From positions 64,001-107,023 of the forward strand of contig JARLIH010000138.1 of NCBI GenBank assembly GCA_031291845.1: a stretch of DNA of 43,023 nt, written 5' to 3'. The notes under the pieces are model-generated. The model had not been told where the DNA came from. It was given only the letters and a program-made list of their open reading frames with translations, and made no database searches. Shown piece after piece: positions 17,709 through 26,329 of the stretch. Source of the stretch: Isosphaeraceae bacterium. Lineage in GTDB: Bacteria; Planctomycetota; Planctomycetia; Isosphaerales; Isosphaeraceae. Positions within the stretch are counted from its first letter, which is position 1, and each line of letters begins with the position of its first letter. Position numbers and translations under genes: made by a program.

Positions 17709-18533
17709 ATGGTCCACCTGAGCGCCTTCGCCGACGAGATTTCCAAGGACCCCGTCGAGCAGCTTGAGGTCCTCGCGAAATACGGCGTCCGCCACGTCGA
17801 GTTTCGCTCGATCCTCGGCATCAACGTGCTCGACCTACCGGACGAAAAACACGAAGAGTTCCGATCCCTTTTGCGCGAGCGCGGATTCGGCCTGAGCGCG
17901 ATCGGCTCTCCGGTTGGCAAGATCAAGATCACCGAGTCGTTCGAAGAGCACCTGACGCGCATCCAGCGGTCGATGGAACTGGCCGAGTTCTACGGCACTC
18001 CGCGCATCCGGATCTTCAGCTACTACATGCCTCCCGGCGAAGATCCAGCGCAGTACCGCGGCGAGGTAATGAAGCGCATGTCGCGCTTCGCCGACCTCGC
18101 GGCCGAGCGAGGACTTTCGCTCGTGCTGGAAAACGAAAAAGGGATCTACGGCGACACTGCCGCGCGCGTGCTCGACATCCTGGAAACGGTCGACTCTCCG
18201 AGCCTCACTCACGCGTTCGACCCGGCGAATTACGTGGAAGTCGGTCAGCCGATCGACGAGGCGTGGGCGCTGCTGCGCGAGCGCGTGACTCACTTCCATG
18301 TGAAAGACTACGACGCCCGCACGCACAAGAACGTTCCCGCCGGCGAGGGGAACGGCCAGATCCCGCAGCTGCTCGCCGATGCGGTCGCACACGGCTATTC
18401 CGGTTTCTGCGTCCTGGAGCCACACCTGGTGGTCGCCGAACTGGCGTACGGTTTTACGGGCCCCGAGCGCTTCGCCGACGCCGCTCGAGCCCTCACCGGC
18501 ATCCTGGATACTGCGAAGATCGACTACGCGTAA
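17709..18533 (+). CDS. Sugar phosphate isomerase/epimerase (xylose isomerase-like TIM barrel)
   Basis: This 274-aa protein has the AP endonuclease 2 / xylose isomerase-like TIM barrel. Strand-end residues that bind the divalent metal are visible: Glu141 in SLVLENEKGIYGD, Asp171 in THAFDPANY, His197 in THFHVKDY and Glu237 in CVLEPH. The N-terminal LSAFADEISKDPVEQLEVLA is typical of the group. Members interconvert keto- and aldo-sugars or related polyols, but the exact substrate cannot be read from sequence. The ATG at 17709 is chosen because GGGAAA lies 7 nt before it; a TTG at 17688 is also in frame. It is a single gene converging on the gamma-glutamyltransferase operon. Confidence 0.85.
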   Translation: MVHLSAFADEISKDPVEQLEVLAKYGVRHVEFRSILGINVLDLPDEKHEEFRSLLRERGFGLSAIGSPVGKIKITESFEEHLTRIQRSMELAEFYGTPRIRIFSYYMPPGEDPAQYRGEVMKRMSRFADLAAERGLSLVLENEKGIYGDTAARVLDILETVDSPSLTHAFDPANYVEVGQPIDEAWALLRERVTHFHVKDYDARTHKNVPAGEGNGQIPQLLADAVAHGYSGFCVLEPHLVVAELAYGFTGPERFADAARALTGILDTAKIDYA

Positions 18534-18559
18534 GCCGCGGAAGCGATCACGACGGCCGA

Positions 18560-18576
18560 CCGCGCATCGGGCGCGG
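18560..18576. terminator. Possible bidirectional stem-loop between convergent genes
   Basis: CCGCGC (18560-18565) and GCGCGG (18571-18576) form a perfect 6-bp stem with a 5-nt loop in the 49-bp gap between convergent genes. It has no T-tract. Confidence 0.3.
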
Positions 18577-18582
18577 CCATGC

Positions 18583-20301
18583 TCAATAGCCCATCGCAGC
18601 CCCGTCCTTGCGTGGGTCGGAGCCGCCGATCAGGACGTGGTTCTCGATGTCGATGCGGATCGCCTGGTAGCCGCCGAAGCCACTGCGCAGCTCGGTAAGC
18701 CGGTGGCCCTTGGCCGCGAGCTCTCGGCGGACGTCGGGGCGGATCTCGGATTCGAGCGCGACGCTCCCCCCGTCCTTGGCGCGGACGCCGGTCGGTTCGG
18801 AGGAGCCGACGTGGCGGAAGCGGGGCGCATCGCCCGCTTCTTGCACGTCCATTCCGAAGTCGATCATATTGCACAAGACCTGGGCGTGGCCCTGCGCCTG
18901 CATGTCGCCCCCCATCACACCGAAGCTCAGCCACGGCTTGCCGTCCTTGGTGACGAAGCCCGGGATGATCGTGTGGAACGGCCGTTTGTGCGGCTCGAGC
19001 CGGTTAGCGTGCGCAGGGTCAAGCGCAAAGAGACACCCTCGGTTCTGGAGCGGGAACCCGAGGCGGCCGGGCACGTGATACGAGCCAAACCCGGAGAAGT
19101 TGCTCTGGATGAGGCTGACCGCGTTGAAGTCCTTGTCGACCACCGTCAGGTAGATCGTATCGGCCTGGAGCGGGTCCCCCGGCGCCGGCTGTTCATTGGC
19201 GCGGTCGCGCGCGATCAGAGGCAGACGCCGGCGAGCGTACTCCTTGGAAATCAAGCCGGCGACGGGCACCTTGGCGAACTCGGGATCGGCGTAAAACTTC
19301 GCGCGGTCCTCGTAGGCCAGCTTCTTCGCCTCGATCATCAGGTGAAGCGCTTCGGCCGACTGCGCGCCCAGCGATTTCAGGTCGAACGACTCGAGCAGGT
19401 TGAGCATTTCGAGCACGGCGATCCCCTGGCCGTTCGGGGGCAGCTCCCAGACGTCGTAGCCCCGGTAGTTCGTGGAGACCGGTTCGACCCATGTGCTCGT
19501 GTGGTCTTCAAAGTCCTTGCGCGAGAAGAGGCCCCCGGCCTCACCGGAATAGGCAATGATCCCCTCCGCGATGGCCCCGCGGTAAAACGCGTCGCGACCG
19601 CCGTCGACGACCGCCCGCAGCGATCGAGCGAGGTCTTCGTTGCGGAACAGCGTAGCGGTCGCCGGTGCCTTGCCCCTGGGCAAGAAGCAGGCGGCGGCGG
19701 TCGGAACGGCCGACAACGCCCGCGCAGCGTCGTGCCAGTCGGCCGCGATAATCTCGCTGACCGGAAAACCTTCCTCGGCGTACGCGATGGCCGGCCCCAA
19801 AAGCTCGGCCCACGACTTCGTGCCGAACCGCTGGCGGAGTTGGTCCCAACCGTCCACGCAGCCGGGCACCGACCAGCTCAGCGGCCCGTGCGTGGGGATC
19901 TGCTTGAGACCAAGCGACTGATACTTTTCGAGCGTCGCCGCGTAGGGGGCACGTCCGCTCGCGTTGAGGCCGTAGAGCTTGCGGGACTTGGCGTCCCAAA
20001 CGATCGCGAACAGGTCGCCGCCGAGGCCGCACGACATCGGCTCGACGACGCCGAGCACCGCGTTCGCGGCGATCGCCGCGTCGATCGCGTTGCCCCCCTG
20101 CTGCAGGACCCGAAGCGCCGCGGACGTCGCCAGCGGTTGGCTGGTCGCCGCCATGCCGTGTCGTCCCAGCACGGCGGACCTCGTCTTCTGGAGGGGGCCG
20201 CTCGGGCGGTCGTGGCCGAGCAGGGGCGTCAGCGAGACCAGAGCAAGTACCAGGAGAACGGCGAGCGGTGCGATGCCGATCAAAGTCGGTCGTACGATCA
20301 T
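18583..20301 (-). CDS. ggt: Gamma-glutamyltransferase (Ntn-hydrolase)
   Basis: The 572-aa precursor belongs to the gamma-glutamyltranspeptidase family, which self-cleaves and then hydrolyses or transfers gamma-glutamyl groups, for example from glutathione. A signal peptide or anchor (LIGIAPLAVLLVLALVSLTPLL) precedes the large subunit, with QPLATSAALRVLQQGGNAID, PMSCGLGGDLF and the PPNGQGI motif. The small subunit begins at the predicted nucleophile Thr382 in ADTIYLTVVDKDFNAVSLIQ; the usual GGT sequence at this point is TTHYSVVD, so this is the YwrD-like variant. The glycine-rich GVMGGDMQAQGH loop is present. The start at 20301 has AAGGA 7 nt upstream, overlapping the ribokinase stop; the open frame back to 20553 lies inside ribokinase and is not real. 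Last gene of a four-gene operon. Confidence 0.9.
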   Translation of the reverse strand: MIVRPTLIGIAPLAVLLVLALVSLTPLLGHDRPSGPLQKTRSAVLGRHGMAATSQPLATSAALRVLQQGGNAIDAAIAANAVLGVVEPMSCGLGGDLFAIVWDAKSRKLYGLNASGRAPYAATLEKYQSLGLKQIPTHGPLSWSVPGCVDGWDQLRQRFGTKSWAELLGPAIAYAEEGFPVSEIIAADWHDAARALSAVPTAAACFLPRGKAPATATLFRNEDLARSLRAVVDGGRDAFYRGAIAEGIIAYSGEAGGLFSRKDFEDHTSTWVEPVSTNYRGYDVWELPPNGQGIAVLEMLNLLESFDLKSLGAQSAEALHLMIEAKKLAYEDRAKFYADPEFAKVPVAGLISKEYARRRLPLIARDRANEQPAPGDPLQADTIYLTVVDKDFNAVSLIQSNFSGFGSYHVPGRLGFPLQNRGCLFALDPAHANRLEPHKRPFHTIIPGFVTKDGKPWLSFGVMGGDMQAQGHAQVLCNMIDFGMDVQEAGDAPRFRHVGSSEPTGVRAKDGGSVALESEIRPDVRRELAAKGHRLTELRSGFGGYQAIRIDIENHVLIGGSDPRKDGAAMGY

Positions 20302-20311
20302 CGTGTGGTCC

Positions 20312-21313
20312 TTACGAGGCGGCTCGATCGTCCGGAGTGAAACGCTCGAAACGGGGGGCGGCAGCCGCCAACCTTTCGATTTCGACGCGCGACGGTAAAG
20401 CCGCCTGCGCGCCGTGCCGCGTGACGGCGAGTGCGCCGGCAGCGCTCGCCCACGCGACGGCTTCTGTAAGGGGCAAGCGATCGGCCAATGCCGTTGCCAG
20501 GGCCCCGTTAAACGCGTCACCGGCGCCGACGGTATCGATCGCCTGAACGGCATGTGCCGTGAATTCGAAGGAAGAACCTTCCGTGAACAGGAGGCAGCCG
20601 GCGGCTCCTCGCGTCACGATGACGTGCCTGACGCCGAAACGCTGCCGTAAGGACGCCGCGGCGAATTCCGAAGCATGCGACGCCTCGCAACGGCCGAGCG
20701 CGGCCGCCTCGTTCTGATTGGGCGTCAGCACATCAACATGCTGGAGCAGGCCGCGGGCCGGACCATCAATCGCTCCGGCGACTTCGTCACCGGCTCCGAG
20801 CCGAAGGTCGACGGGCGCGGGATTCAAGATCGTGGTCATCCCCGCGCGCTTCGCCCGCGACAGGGCGCGACCCACCGTTTCGAGCGGGACTTCCAGGCTC
20901 GCCAGCAATACGGAGGAAGGGTCGAAGACGGATTCCGGAAGCGCGTCGATGTCCTCCGGGAGAAGCTTCGCGTTCGCCCCGGGCGCGACGCCGATGACGT
21001 TCTCGCCTTCCTCCCCCACGAAAATGAGCGCGACCCCGGAAGCCACGCCCGTCAGTCGACGTGCATGGGACACGTCGATCCCCTCAGCGCGGTACCGGTC
21101 GAGCGACTCGCGGCCAAATGCGTCGTCGCCGACGGCTGTGACGAAAATCACCTCGGCGCCGGCACGTCGAGCGGCAACGGCCTGGTTCGCACCCTTGCCG
21201 CCGGGCCCGGACCAGAACGGTCCCCCGAGCACCGTCTCGCCGCGACCAGGCAGTTTGGGTAGTCGCACGCAAAGGTCGGTGTTGCTCGACCCGAGGACGA
21301 CGACGCGCGCCAT
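20312..21313 (-). CDS. rbsK: Ribokinase (PfkB family sugar kinase)
   Basis: The 333-aa kinase phosphorylates ribose, or a related sugar, with ATP. It shows the ribokinase N-terminal signature VVVLGSSNTDLCVRLPKLP, the substrate loop GPGGKGANQAVAARRAGA (37-54), NPAPVD (164-169), TPNQNEAAAL (197-206) and the ATP/catalytic motif DTVGAGDAFNGALA (260-273) with catalytic base Asp266. These motifs fit ribokinase better than other PfkB kinases. It follows the cupin gene after 33 nt and precedes ggt with a 10-nt gap; no ribose transporter or rbsD is seen, so the operon's logic is unclear. The start ATG at 21313 has AGGAAC about 9 nt upstream. Confidence 0.9.
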   Translation of the reverse strand: MARVVVLGSSNTDLCVRLPKLPGRGETVLGGPFWSGPGGKGANQAVAARRAGAEVIFVTAVGDDAFGRESLDRYRAEGIDVSHARRLTGVASGVALIFVGEEGENVIGVAPGANAKLLPEDIDALPESVFDPSSVLLASLEVPLETVGRALSRAKRAGMTTILNPAPVDLRLGAGDEVAGAIDGPARGLLQHVDVLTPNQNEAAALGRCEASHASEFAAASLRQRFGVRHVIVTRGAAGCLLFTEGSSFEFTAHAVQAIDTVGAGDAFNGALATALADRLPLTEAVAWASAAGALAVTRHGAQAALPSRVEIERLAAAAPRFERFTPDDRAAS

Positions 21314-21346
21314 GCGGGGAAGTTCCTGTCCGAATGGGGGACGTGC

Positions 21347-21694
21347 CTACAGGTAATCCTCTCGGATCGGGTGGAACACATCGAGCGCGACCGCAGGCTC
21401 CTCGAGTGCGCGAACGCGGTGGACGACCCCGCCCGGGATGCGCCAAACGTCGCCCGGGCCGAGTGTTTTCGTCACGCCGCCGACCGTGAACTCGAGGCGT
21501 CCGGAAACCATCATGCCCACCTGCTCATGCGGGTGCGAGTGGTCCGGTACCAGCGACCCGGGCTCAAAATTAACGAGCGAGAGCATGATTCCCCGGCCGG
21601 CGTTCGTCAGGATCTCGACTCCCGGAAAGATCCGGTGCCGAGACCCCTGGCCCGCGGAGACGAAATAGGAGTCGCCCGTTGATTCACCGCTCAT
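21347..21694 (-). CDS. Small cupin-domain protein
   Basis: The 115-aa protein is a single cupin barrel. Motif 1 reads PDHSHPHEQVGMMVSGRLEF (50-69) with metal ligands His52, His54 or His56, and Glu57; motif 2 reads GDVWRIPGGVVHRV (81-94) with His92. Such small cupins bind a metal and act as sugar isomerases, dioxygenases or ligand sensors, and the function here cannot be narrowed. Its ATG overlaps the stop of the upstream cytochrome gene (ATGA), showing translational coupling, and it lies 33 nt before ribokinase. Confidence 0.85.
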   Translation of the reverse strand: MSGESTGDSYFVSAGQGSRHRIFPGVEILTNAGRGIMLSLVNFEPGSLVPDHSHPHEQVGMMVSGRLEFTVGGVTKTLGPGDVWRIPGGVVHRVRALEEPAVALDVFHPIREDYL

Positions 21695-23199
21695 CGGCCG
21701 CGTCCACCGTAGGCCGACATCACGTGCGCGCCCGATGCGTTCAGGAGGTCTTCGCGCTTGCCGTTGAAGACCTTCGCGATGACGTCGTCGAGCTTATCGC
21801 CCCCTTCGAGCATGCCGCGGACAAAGGGCGCCACGTACCCTGGTGACGACGTGCCCATCCAATCCATCACCGCGTAACCGACCGCGCGGACGTCTTCCGC
21901 CTTCGTCCCATCCCCCATCGCCTCGATGGCCTTGGTCGTCCACCCTTGGTCGCAAAGATCGTACGCGGTACGCCGCAGCTTCATGATGTAAGGGCTGCCT
22001 CGTTCGAGCTGAGACGCCGAATAGGCTCCCAGTCCCAGCGCGACCCATTTCGGGGCCTTCCCCCCTTTGTTCACCAGGCCGATCACCAGTTGTTCCGTGA
22101 TGATTCCTGGCAGGGTCCGATCGGCGGTCGGGCCGTCGTCGTCTTTCTTCGTCCGTGCTCGTTTCTTGGTCGCGGCGGCCGCCGGCTCGTCCTGTCCGTG
22201 GAGGGGGTCGGTCACAGCGACGTAAGGCTCGGCCGAGCCAAAGTTCGACGTCGACTGGTCGTCGGCCTCGACTTCACGGTTTTCGACAGCCCGCGCAAAT
22301 TCCACGAAGCTGTTCCGTTCCTTGAAGACGTAGAGGCTCGTCTTCATCAAGCCGTCGAGACTGAGCGGGCCGAGCAAGCCCTTGAGCTTCGTGAACTGGG
22401 TTTCCATCACCTTCAACGTCGCGTCAGCCCGCGCTTTCGGCAGGGTACTGAAGAGAATGAAGTTCTTGCTTGTGGCGACTTCCGGAGTTTCCTTACCAGC
22501 CGCCTTCTTCCAATGATCGAGGCCAACCGTCTTGACGTGCTCGTCACGTTGCTCGGGAGTCATTTTCTTGAACGCGGCGAGCTGCAGGTCCTGGGGAGTG
22601 GAAGCGTACGACTGGATGGGGGCCTTCGGGTCGAACCCACCGTCGAGCTTCGCCCCCGCCTTGATCCACTCCTCGATCTTGGTGATCGCATTTTCCGAAA
22701 AGCGCCTCTGCCCCTGCGGCGGAGGCATCTTCGGCTTTCCCTTTTCCTCTCCACGCAGCCGAAGGACCAGATGGCTATCGTCGGGCTTTCCCGACTCGAT
22801 CACTGGGTGCAAGTCCGAGCCCTTCATGAGCTTCTCGAACGAGGTCATGTCGAACTTGCCCTTGCGCTGTTCCGCGTTGTGACAACCGAAGCAGTTGTCG
22901 ACCAAGATCGGGGCGATGTCACGCGAGAACTTGAGCGAGCCGTCGTCCTTGGCGTCCGGCGCAGGCGTCGCGGGCTTTTCGGCAGAGTCGTCCGCTCCCG
23001 CTTTCTTGGGCATTCCCTTCTTGGACGTCTTTTTCTTCTGGGCGGCCAAGACCAGGTGGAACGCATCGTTGGGTCGCGCCCGGACGCGTGAAGTTCGTGC
23101 CGGAGACGGACCATCCTCCGCTCCGACCTCTCCGCCGACGAACGAGAGAAGACCGAGCGTGAGGCCAAACCCCAGCAGCCCGAGCAAAATGCGCGACAT
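21691..23199 (-). CDS. Exported cytochrome c-domain protein with a degenerate metallopeptidase-like C-terminus
   Basis: The 502-aa protein has a signal peptide (ILLGLLGFGLTLGLLSFVGG), a Lys-rich linker and a planctomycete-type cytochrome c domain (about 88-185): FSRDIAPILVDNCFGCHNAE with the haem motif CFGCH (103-107), and KPKMPPPQG as the likely region of the Met ligand. The second half (about 240-450) follows the plan of DUF1570/peptidase-MA proteins, with SKNFILFSTLPKARAD and then the peptide-site region. The HExxH position reads TEQLV (368-372) and the following AP-W-EGLA motif reads APKWVALGLGAY, so it cannot be an active zinc peptidase. Start has GAGGGG 8 nt upstream. First gene of the cupin, rbsK, ggt operon. 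The biological role is not known. Confidence 0.75.
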   Translation of the reverse strand: MSRILLGLLGFGLTLGLLSFVGGEVGAEDGPSPARTSRVRARPNDAFHLVLAAQKKKTSKKGMPKKAGADDSAEKPATPAPDAKDDGSLKFSRDIAPILVDNCFGCHNAEQRKGKFDMTSFEKLMKGSDLHPVIESGKPDDSHLVLRLRGEEKGKPKMPPPQGQRRFSENAITKIEEWIKAGAKLDGGFDPKAPIQSYASTPQDLQLAAFKKMTPEQRDEHVKTVGLDHWKKAAGKETPEVATSKNFILFSTLPKARADATLKVMETQFTKLKGLLGPLSLDGLMKTSLYVFKERNSFVEFARAVENREVEADDQSTSNFGSAEPYVAVTDPLHGQDEPAAAATKKRARTKKDDDGPTADRTLPGIITEQLVIGLVNKGGKAPKWVALGLGAYSASQLERGSPYIMKLRRTAYDLCDQGWTTKAIEAMGDGTKAEDVRAVGYAVMDWMGTSSPGYVAPFVRGMLEGGDKLDDVIAKVFNGKREDLLNASGAHVMSAYGGRGR

Positions 23200-23220
23200 G
23201 TTCGGTGCCCCTCACCTGGA

Positions 23221-23283
23221 AGTTGCACGGTTGGATGCGCTCATTGTCGCGCAAACGCAGGCGGTCTTCAAGACGGTGCAACT
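23221..23283. promoter_or_regulatory. 8-bp inverted repeat framing the cytochrome/ggt operon promoter
   Basis: AGTTGCAC (23221-23228) and GTGCAACT (23276-23283) are perfect inverted repeats 47 nt apart, on either side of the predicted promoter at 23243-23271. They could be operator half-sites for a regulator that loops or spans the promoter, or the arms of a hairpin. This is an observation only. Confidence 0.3.
23243..23271 (-). promoter_or_regulatory. Predicted promoter of the cytochrome-cupin-rbsK-ggt operon
   Basis: On the minus strand TTGAAG (23266-23271) and GACAAT (23243-23248) are 17 nt apart. The start point would lie near 23236, giving a 37-nt leader to the ATG at 23199. Confidence 0.5.
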
Positions 23284-23330
23284 CATTTCAAGGCAAAATG
23301 GCCGGCCTACGCTGGGCGCCGGCGTTTCGG

Positions 23331-24542
23331 TCAGGGCGCGACCGTGACGTGGGCGGTTCGGGAGGCCGATCGGTGGGTGACGAGGTCGGTCTGTGTCAGG
23401 AGCATATCGTAGTTCCCGGGCGGCAAATCACCAGGAAGGTCGAGCCGGTAGTTGACATAATAGTCGCGTCGACGCCGCCGGCACGAGTCCTCGGCAACGC
23501 CCAGCTCGTGGGTCCAGACCGCCTTTTCGCCGCCGGTCGGCCGCAACTCGACCTCCGAGGCAACCCGAGAGTGAAATCCGTCACCGTCCTGTTCGTAACG
23601 GACCCCCGCCATCTCGCAGTAGACGATCACGGCGCGGCCCGGCCTGCAACCCGTGGTCTCCATGAGGTCGTAACAACCGAACCCCTTGACCCGACGGCAC
23701 AATTGAACGGAGGTCACTTCCAGCGGAGACAGGTCCTCGAGGCACTCGACCGCCTTGTGAAGCTCACTCGCGAGCGCGGACGTGTCGGCCAGGCTGCCGC
23801 CCGCAGAATGAATCAGCGGTGCGACGACCGATCGCCAGGGGACGCTTCCCGGTTTCTCACCGGGCTCGTTCAGCCAATCGAGCAGGGCATAGCGCTGGGC
23901 CCATTCATCGGCCGCGCCGTCGTTCTTGCCTGCCTGGTCCCGCGCGACGGCAAGAAGCTGCTTCAGACCATCCGCCCAGGTTTCGGCCGGCGAGGGCGGC
24001 TCGCGTTTCGTTTCCGGTTCCTTCGGAGTCGTACGATCGATAACGATCCGAGTTTCCGGGCCGGCGACTGGCGGAGCTTCGGTGGAAGGAACCTCGACGA
24101 CAGCCGGCGCAGGGGCTTCCTGTGTCGTCGGCGTATTGGTCACCGCGGGCGTAGCGGCCGCCACGGGTACTTTCGGTTCGGCGTTCGGAGCCGTTTCAAC
24201 GACGTCGAGCGAAGCGAGGTCCACCTTGACGTTCTTCTCTGCCTTGGCCGCAATGGCGTCGAGAAGCGGCGTCGGCGCCGGGGGCTTCGCCGGCACCGGC
24301 ATCGATGCCGCACGTGCAGGCGGGTCCACAAGCTCGGGCGGCCGCTCAGGAACGGTCTCTCCATAGGGTGCAGTCGTTGGGACTTCCGCCGTTTGTGACC
24401 GTTCCACGCGTGCCCTGGACGTTACGGGCAGGGGATCGACTTGCTGAACGAGCGGGTGCTGGCACCCTTGCGCGGCCAGGGCCCCGGCAAGGAGACAGCA
24501 GAACCCCAACACGGAGCGCCGTGACGAACGGCCGTTTCGCAT
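23331..24542 (-). CDS. Probable lipoprotein of unknown function
   Basis: The 403-aa protein begins with a type II-like signal peptide, VLGFCCLLAGALAAQGC, whose Cys may be lipidated, although AQGC is a poor lipobox. A Pro/Ala-rich, low-complexity stretch follows (about 30-180). The C-terminal half (about 190-400) is compact and contains four well-spaced Cys-bearing segments: AVECLEDLSPLEVTSVQLC, GFGCYDLMETTGC and VYCEMAGVRYE, then a beta-rich end YYVNYRLDLPGDLPPGNYDM. No family is recognised. The ATG at 24542 has AAGGG 8 nt upstream; an in-frame ATG at 24635 is rejected because it would bury the signal peptide. It lies 96 nt after pxpC on the same strand and may share its transcript. Confidence 0.7.
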   Translation of the reverse strand: MRNGRSSRRSVLGFCCLLAGALAAQGCQHPLVQQVDPLPVTSRARVERSQTAEVPTTAPYGETVPERPPELVDPPARAASMPVPAKPPAPTPLLDAIAAKAEKNVKVDLASLDVVETAPNAEPKVPVAAATPAVTNTPTTQEAPAPAVVEVPSTEAPPVAGPETRIVIDRTTPKEPETKREPPSPAETWADGLKQLLAVARDQAGKNDGAADEWAQRYALLDWLNEPGEKPGSVPWRSVVAPLIHSAGGSLADTSALASELHKAVECLEDLSPLEVTSVQLCRRVKGFGCYDLMETTGCRPGRAVIVYCEMAGVRYEQDGDGFHSRVASEVELRPTGGEKAVWTHELGVAEDSCRRRRRDYYVNYRLDLPGDLPPGNYDMLLTQTDLVTHRSASRTAHVTVAP

Positions 24543-24638
24543 GAGTGAGCCCTTCAACCGCTCGGTAAAGAGTTGACGGTGGGCGAGCGTCGAGCGTACG
24601 AGGAATGGTGACGCGGGCATGGTACTCAACGGCACGAA

Positions 24639-25574
24639 TCAGGCAAGCTCAATTCCGCCGTCGGCGACCAGGGCCGTGATTCGCCGCCAAGACTCATGCC
24701 GCGCTCTCCGCGCTTCCCTGTCCAGCCCGCGCGCAACATCAAGCCCGACACGACGGAACCGGAGCAACTCGCCGGGACGGACCTGTCCCAAGCGGTCGAG
24801 GTCGGACGAAATGACGTGCCCAACCAGCGGGTATCCCCCCATCGTGCCACACGCCACTCCGAGAACGATCGCCTGGCCCCCGGCGACCTGAATCCCGCCC
24901 TGCGCAACCGGTGAAGAGAGCCGCGCGTCGTCGGCTACGACCGGCAACGGCGGGCTGATCAGCCGCACCCCCATGCGGTCGCACTCGGGAGCGACAACAA
25001 ACTCGAACTCGTCCCAGAACGAAGGGTCGGAGACTCGAGCCGCGTCCGGCCCCTCCACGATCCGGAGGAGGTTGGAGCGAGGAGGAAGCACGGGCGAGCT
25101 GGCGAGACGGCGAAAACGCGATGTCGCCGACAGGGCGGGCAAGACCTGGCCGGCCTTCAGGCGGTTCTCCTGGGACCGGCTGCCAAGCAACGGCGGAGTC
25201 TGCCACCCGCCCTTCACGGCAAGGTAGGTGCGGACGCCCTGCGCCGCGCTCCCCAGCACCAGTCGCTCGCCCGATCTCAGGGTGAAGCTGCAGGGCACAT
25301 CGAGAGAACGAACGACTTCCGCGATCACGATTTCCGCCTGCATCGGAGCGCCCGCCAGGGCCAAAGCGAGAGGCTGGCGGGCTTCATAGGTTCCCCCCAG
25401 GAGCGTCAACTCGACGACCGCGCAGTCGGCGGAATTCCCCACGAGCGCGTTCGCCAGGAGCGCTGAGGCCGTGTCGAACGCGCCGCCGACCGGCACGCCC
25501 CAGGCGCGATACCCGACGCGGCCGAGGTCCTGGAGCGTCGAAAACGTGCCCGGGTGGACGACCGTCAAACCCAT
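24639..25574 (-). CDS. pxpC: 5-oxoprolinase subunit PxpC (biotin-dependent carboxyltransferase-like)
   Basis: The 311-aa protein is the third subunit of bacterial 5-oxoprolinase (PxpABC), which hydrolyses 5-oxoproline to glutamate using ATP. Family sequence includes VVHPGTFSTLQDLGRVGYRAWGVPVGG (split around 4-30), RTYLAVKGGW, LRIVEGPDA, SPVAQGGIQV and GGYPLVGHVISSDLDRLGQV. It belongs to the KipA/allophanate hydrolase subunit 2 domain family. The ATG at 25574 has AGGTG 7 nt upstream; the open frame back to 25715 lies inside pxpA. Gene order pxpB-pxpA-pxpC with close spacing confirms the assignment. Confidence 0.92.
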   Translation of the reverse strand: MGLTVVHPGTFSTLQDLGRVGYRAWGVPVGGAFDTASALLANALVGNSADCAVVELTLLGGTYEARQPLALALAGAPMQAEIVIAEVVRSLDVPCSFTLRSGERLVLGSAAQGVRTYLAVKGGWQTPPLLGSRSQENRLKAGQVLPALSATSRFRRLASSPVLPPRSNLLRIVEGPDAARVSDPSFWDEFEFVVAPECDRMGVRLISPPLPVVADDARLSSPVAQGGIQVAGGQAIVLGVACGTMGGYPLVGHVISSDLDRLGQVRPGELLRFRRVGLDVARGLDREARRARHESWRRITALVADGGIELA

Positions 25575-25603
25575 GTCGTCACCTGCGCTCCGAAAACCAG
25601 GGC

Positions 25604-26329
25604 TCAGCCTGCGACCGGATCGAGGAAACCTCGAAGTGCGACCCCATCCGCCTTCAGAGCCGCCAAGACGATGTCGGCCTTCGCCACCGCCGACGGGTCG
25701 TCGCCGTGGATGCACAGCGACCGAACGCCCGAGGCCACGAGCCGAAGCGCTTGCGCCCCGATCTCGAACGGGTCGTGCAGCACCGCGTCGGGCTCGCTAC
25801 GTGCAACGAGCCGCCCGCCCGGGCCATATCGGCGCTCGGGAAACCCCTCTGAGATGAACGGAACCCCCGTTTCCCGCGCGAACCGTTCGAGTTCGCCTCC
25901 AGGTTGTCCCAAGACGGGGACCGCCAGGCGAAGAAGGGCGGCGATAACGCCCTCGGCGATCGACGGATCACGCTGAGCCTGGTTGTAGAGAGCCCCGTGC
26001 GGCTTGACAAAACGGACGGAAACCTCGTGTTCCCGGGCCATACTATTGAGCGCTTCGAATTGCTCGGTAATCAACTCGGCGACCGCAAGGGCCGACACCG
26101 GCCATTCCCTCCGCCCGAACTGTTCGCGATCGGCGAACCCAGGGTGGGCGCCGACGGTCACCCGATACCGGCGCGCGAGCGAGAGTGTCTGTGCGATCGT
26201 GTCGTGGTCGCCCGCGTGCGCACCGCAGCAGATGCTCGCGGAGGTCACTCGACGCAGGAGCGCTTCGTCGTTGGGGAAGCCCTCTCCGAGGTCGGCGTTG
26301 AGGTCGACGCTCCGGCTTGTGTTCTTCAT
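25604..26329 (-). CDS. pxpA: 5-oxoprolinase subunit PxpA (LamB/YcsF family)
   Basis: The 241-aa protein shows the LamB/YcsF signatures VDLNADLGEGFPND (8-21), SASICCGAHAGDHDT (30-44), VGAHPGFADREQFGRR and VKPHGALYNQ. PxpA is the subunit that binds 5-oxoproline. The ATG at 26329 overlaps the pxpB stop codon (ATGA), with GGAGAG 8 nt upstream, so translation is coupled; a GTG at 26338 is a weaker alternative. Only 29 nt separate it from pxpC. Confidence 0.93.
   Translation of the reverse strand: MKNTSRSVDLNADLGEGFPNDEALLRRVTSASICCGAHAGDHDTIAQTLSLARRYRVTVGAHPGFADREQFGRREWPVSALAVAELITEQFEALNSMAREHEVSVRFVKPHGALYNQAQRDPSIAEGVIAALLRLAVPVLGQPGGELERFARETGVPFISEGFPERRYGPGGRLVARSEPDAVLHDPFEIGAQALRLVASGVRSLCIHGDDPSAVAKADIVLAALKADGVALRGFLDPVAG

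Noticed and set aside
20302..20553. N-terminal extension of ggt to 20553
   Set aside because: It overlaps the ribokinase gene; the ATG at 20301 begins the membrane/signal segment and has its own ribosome binding site.
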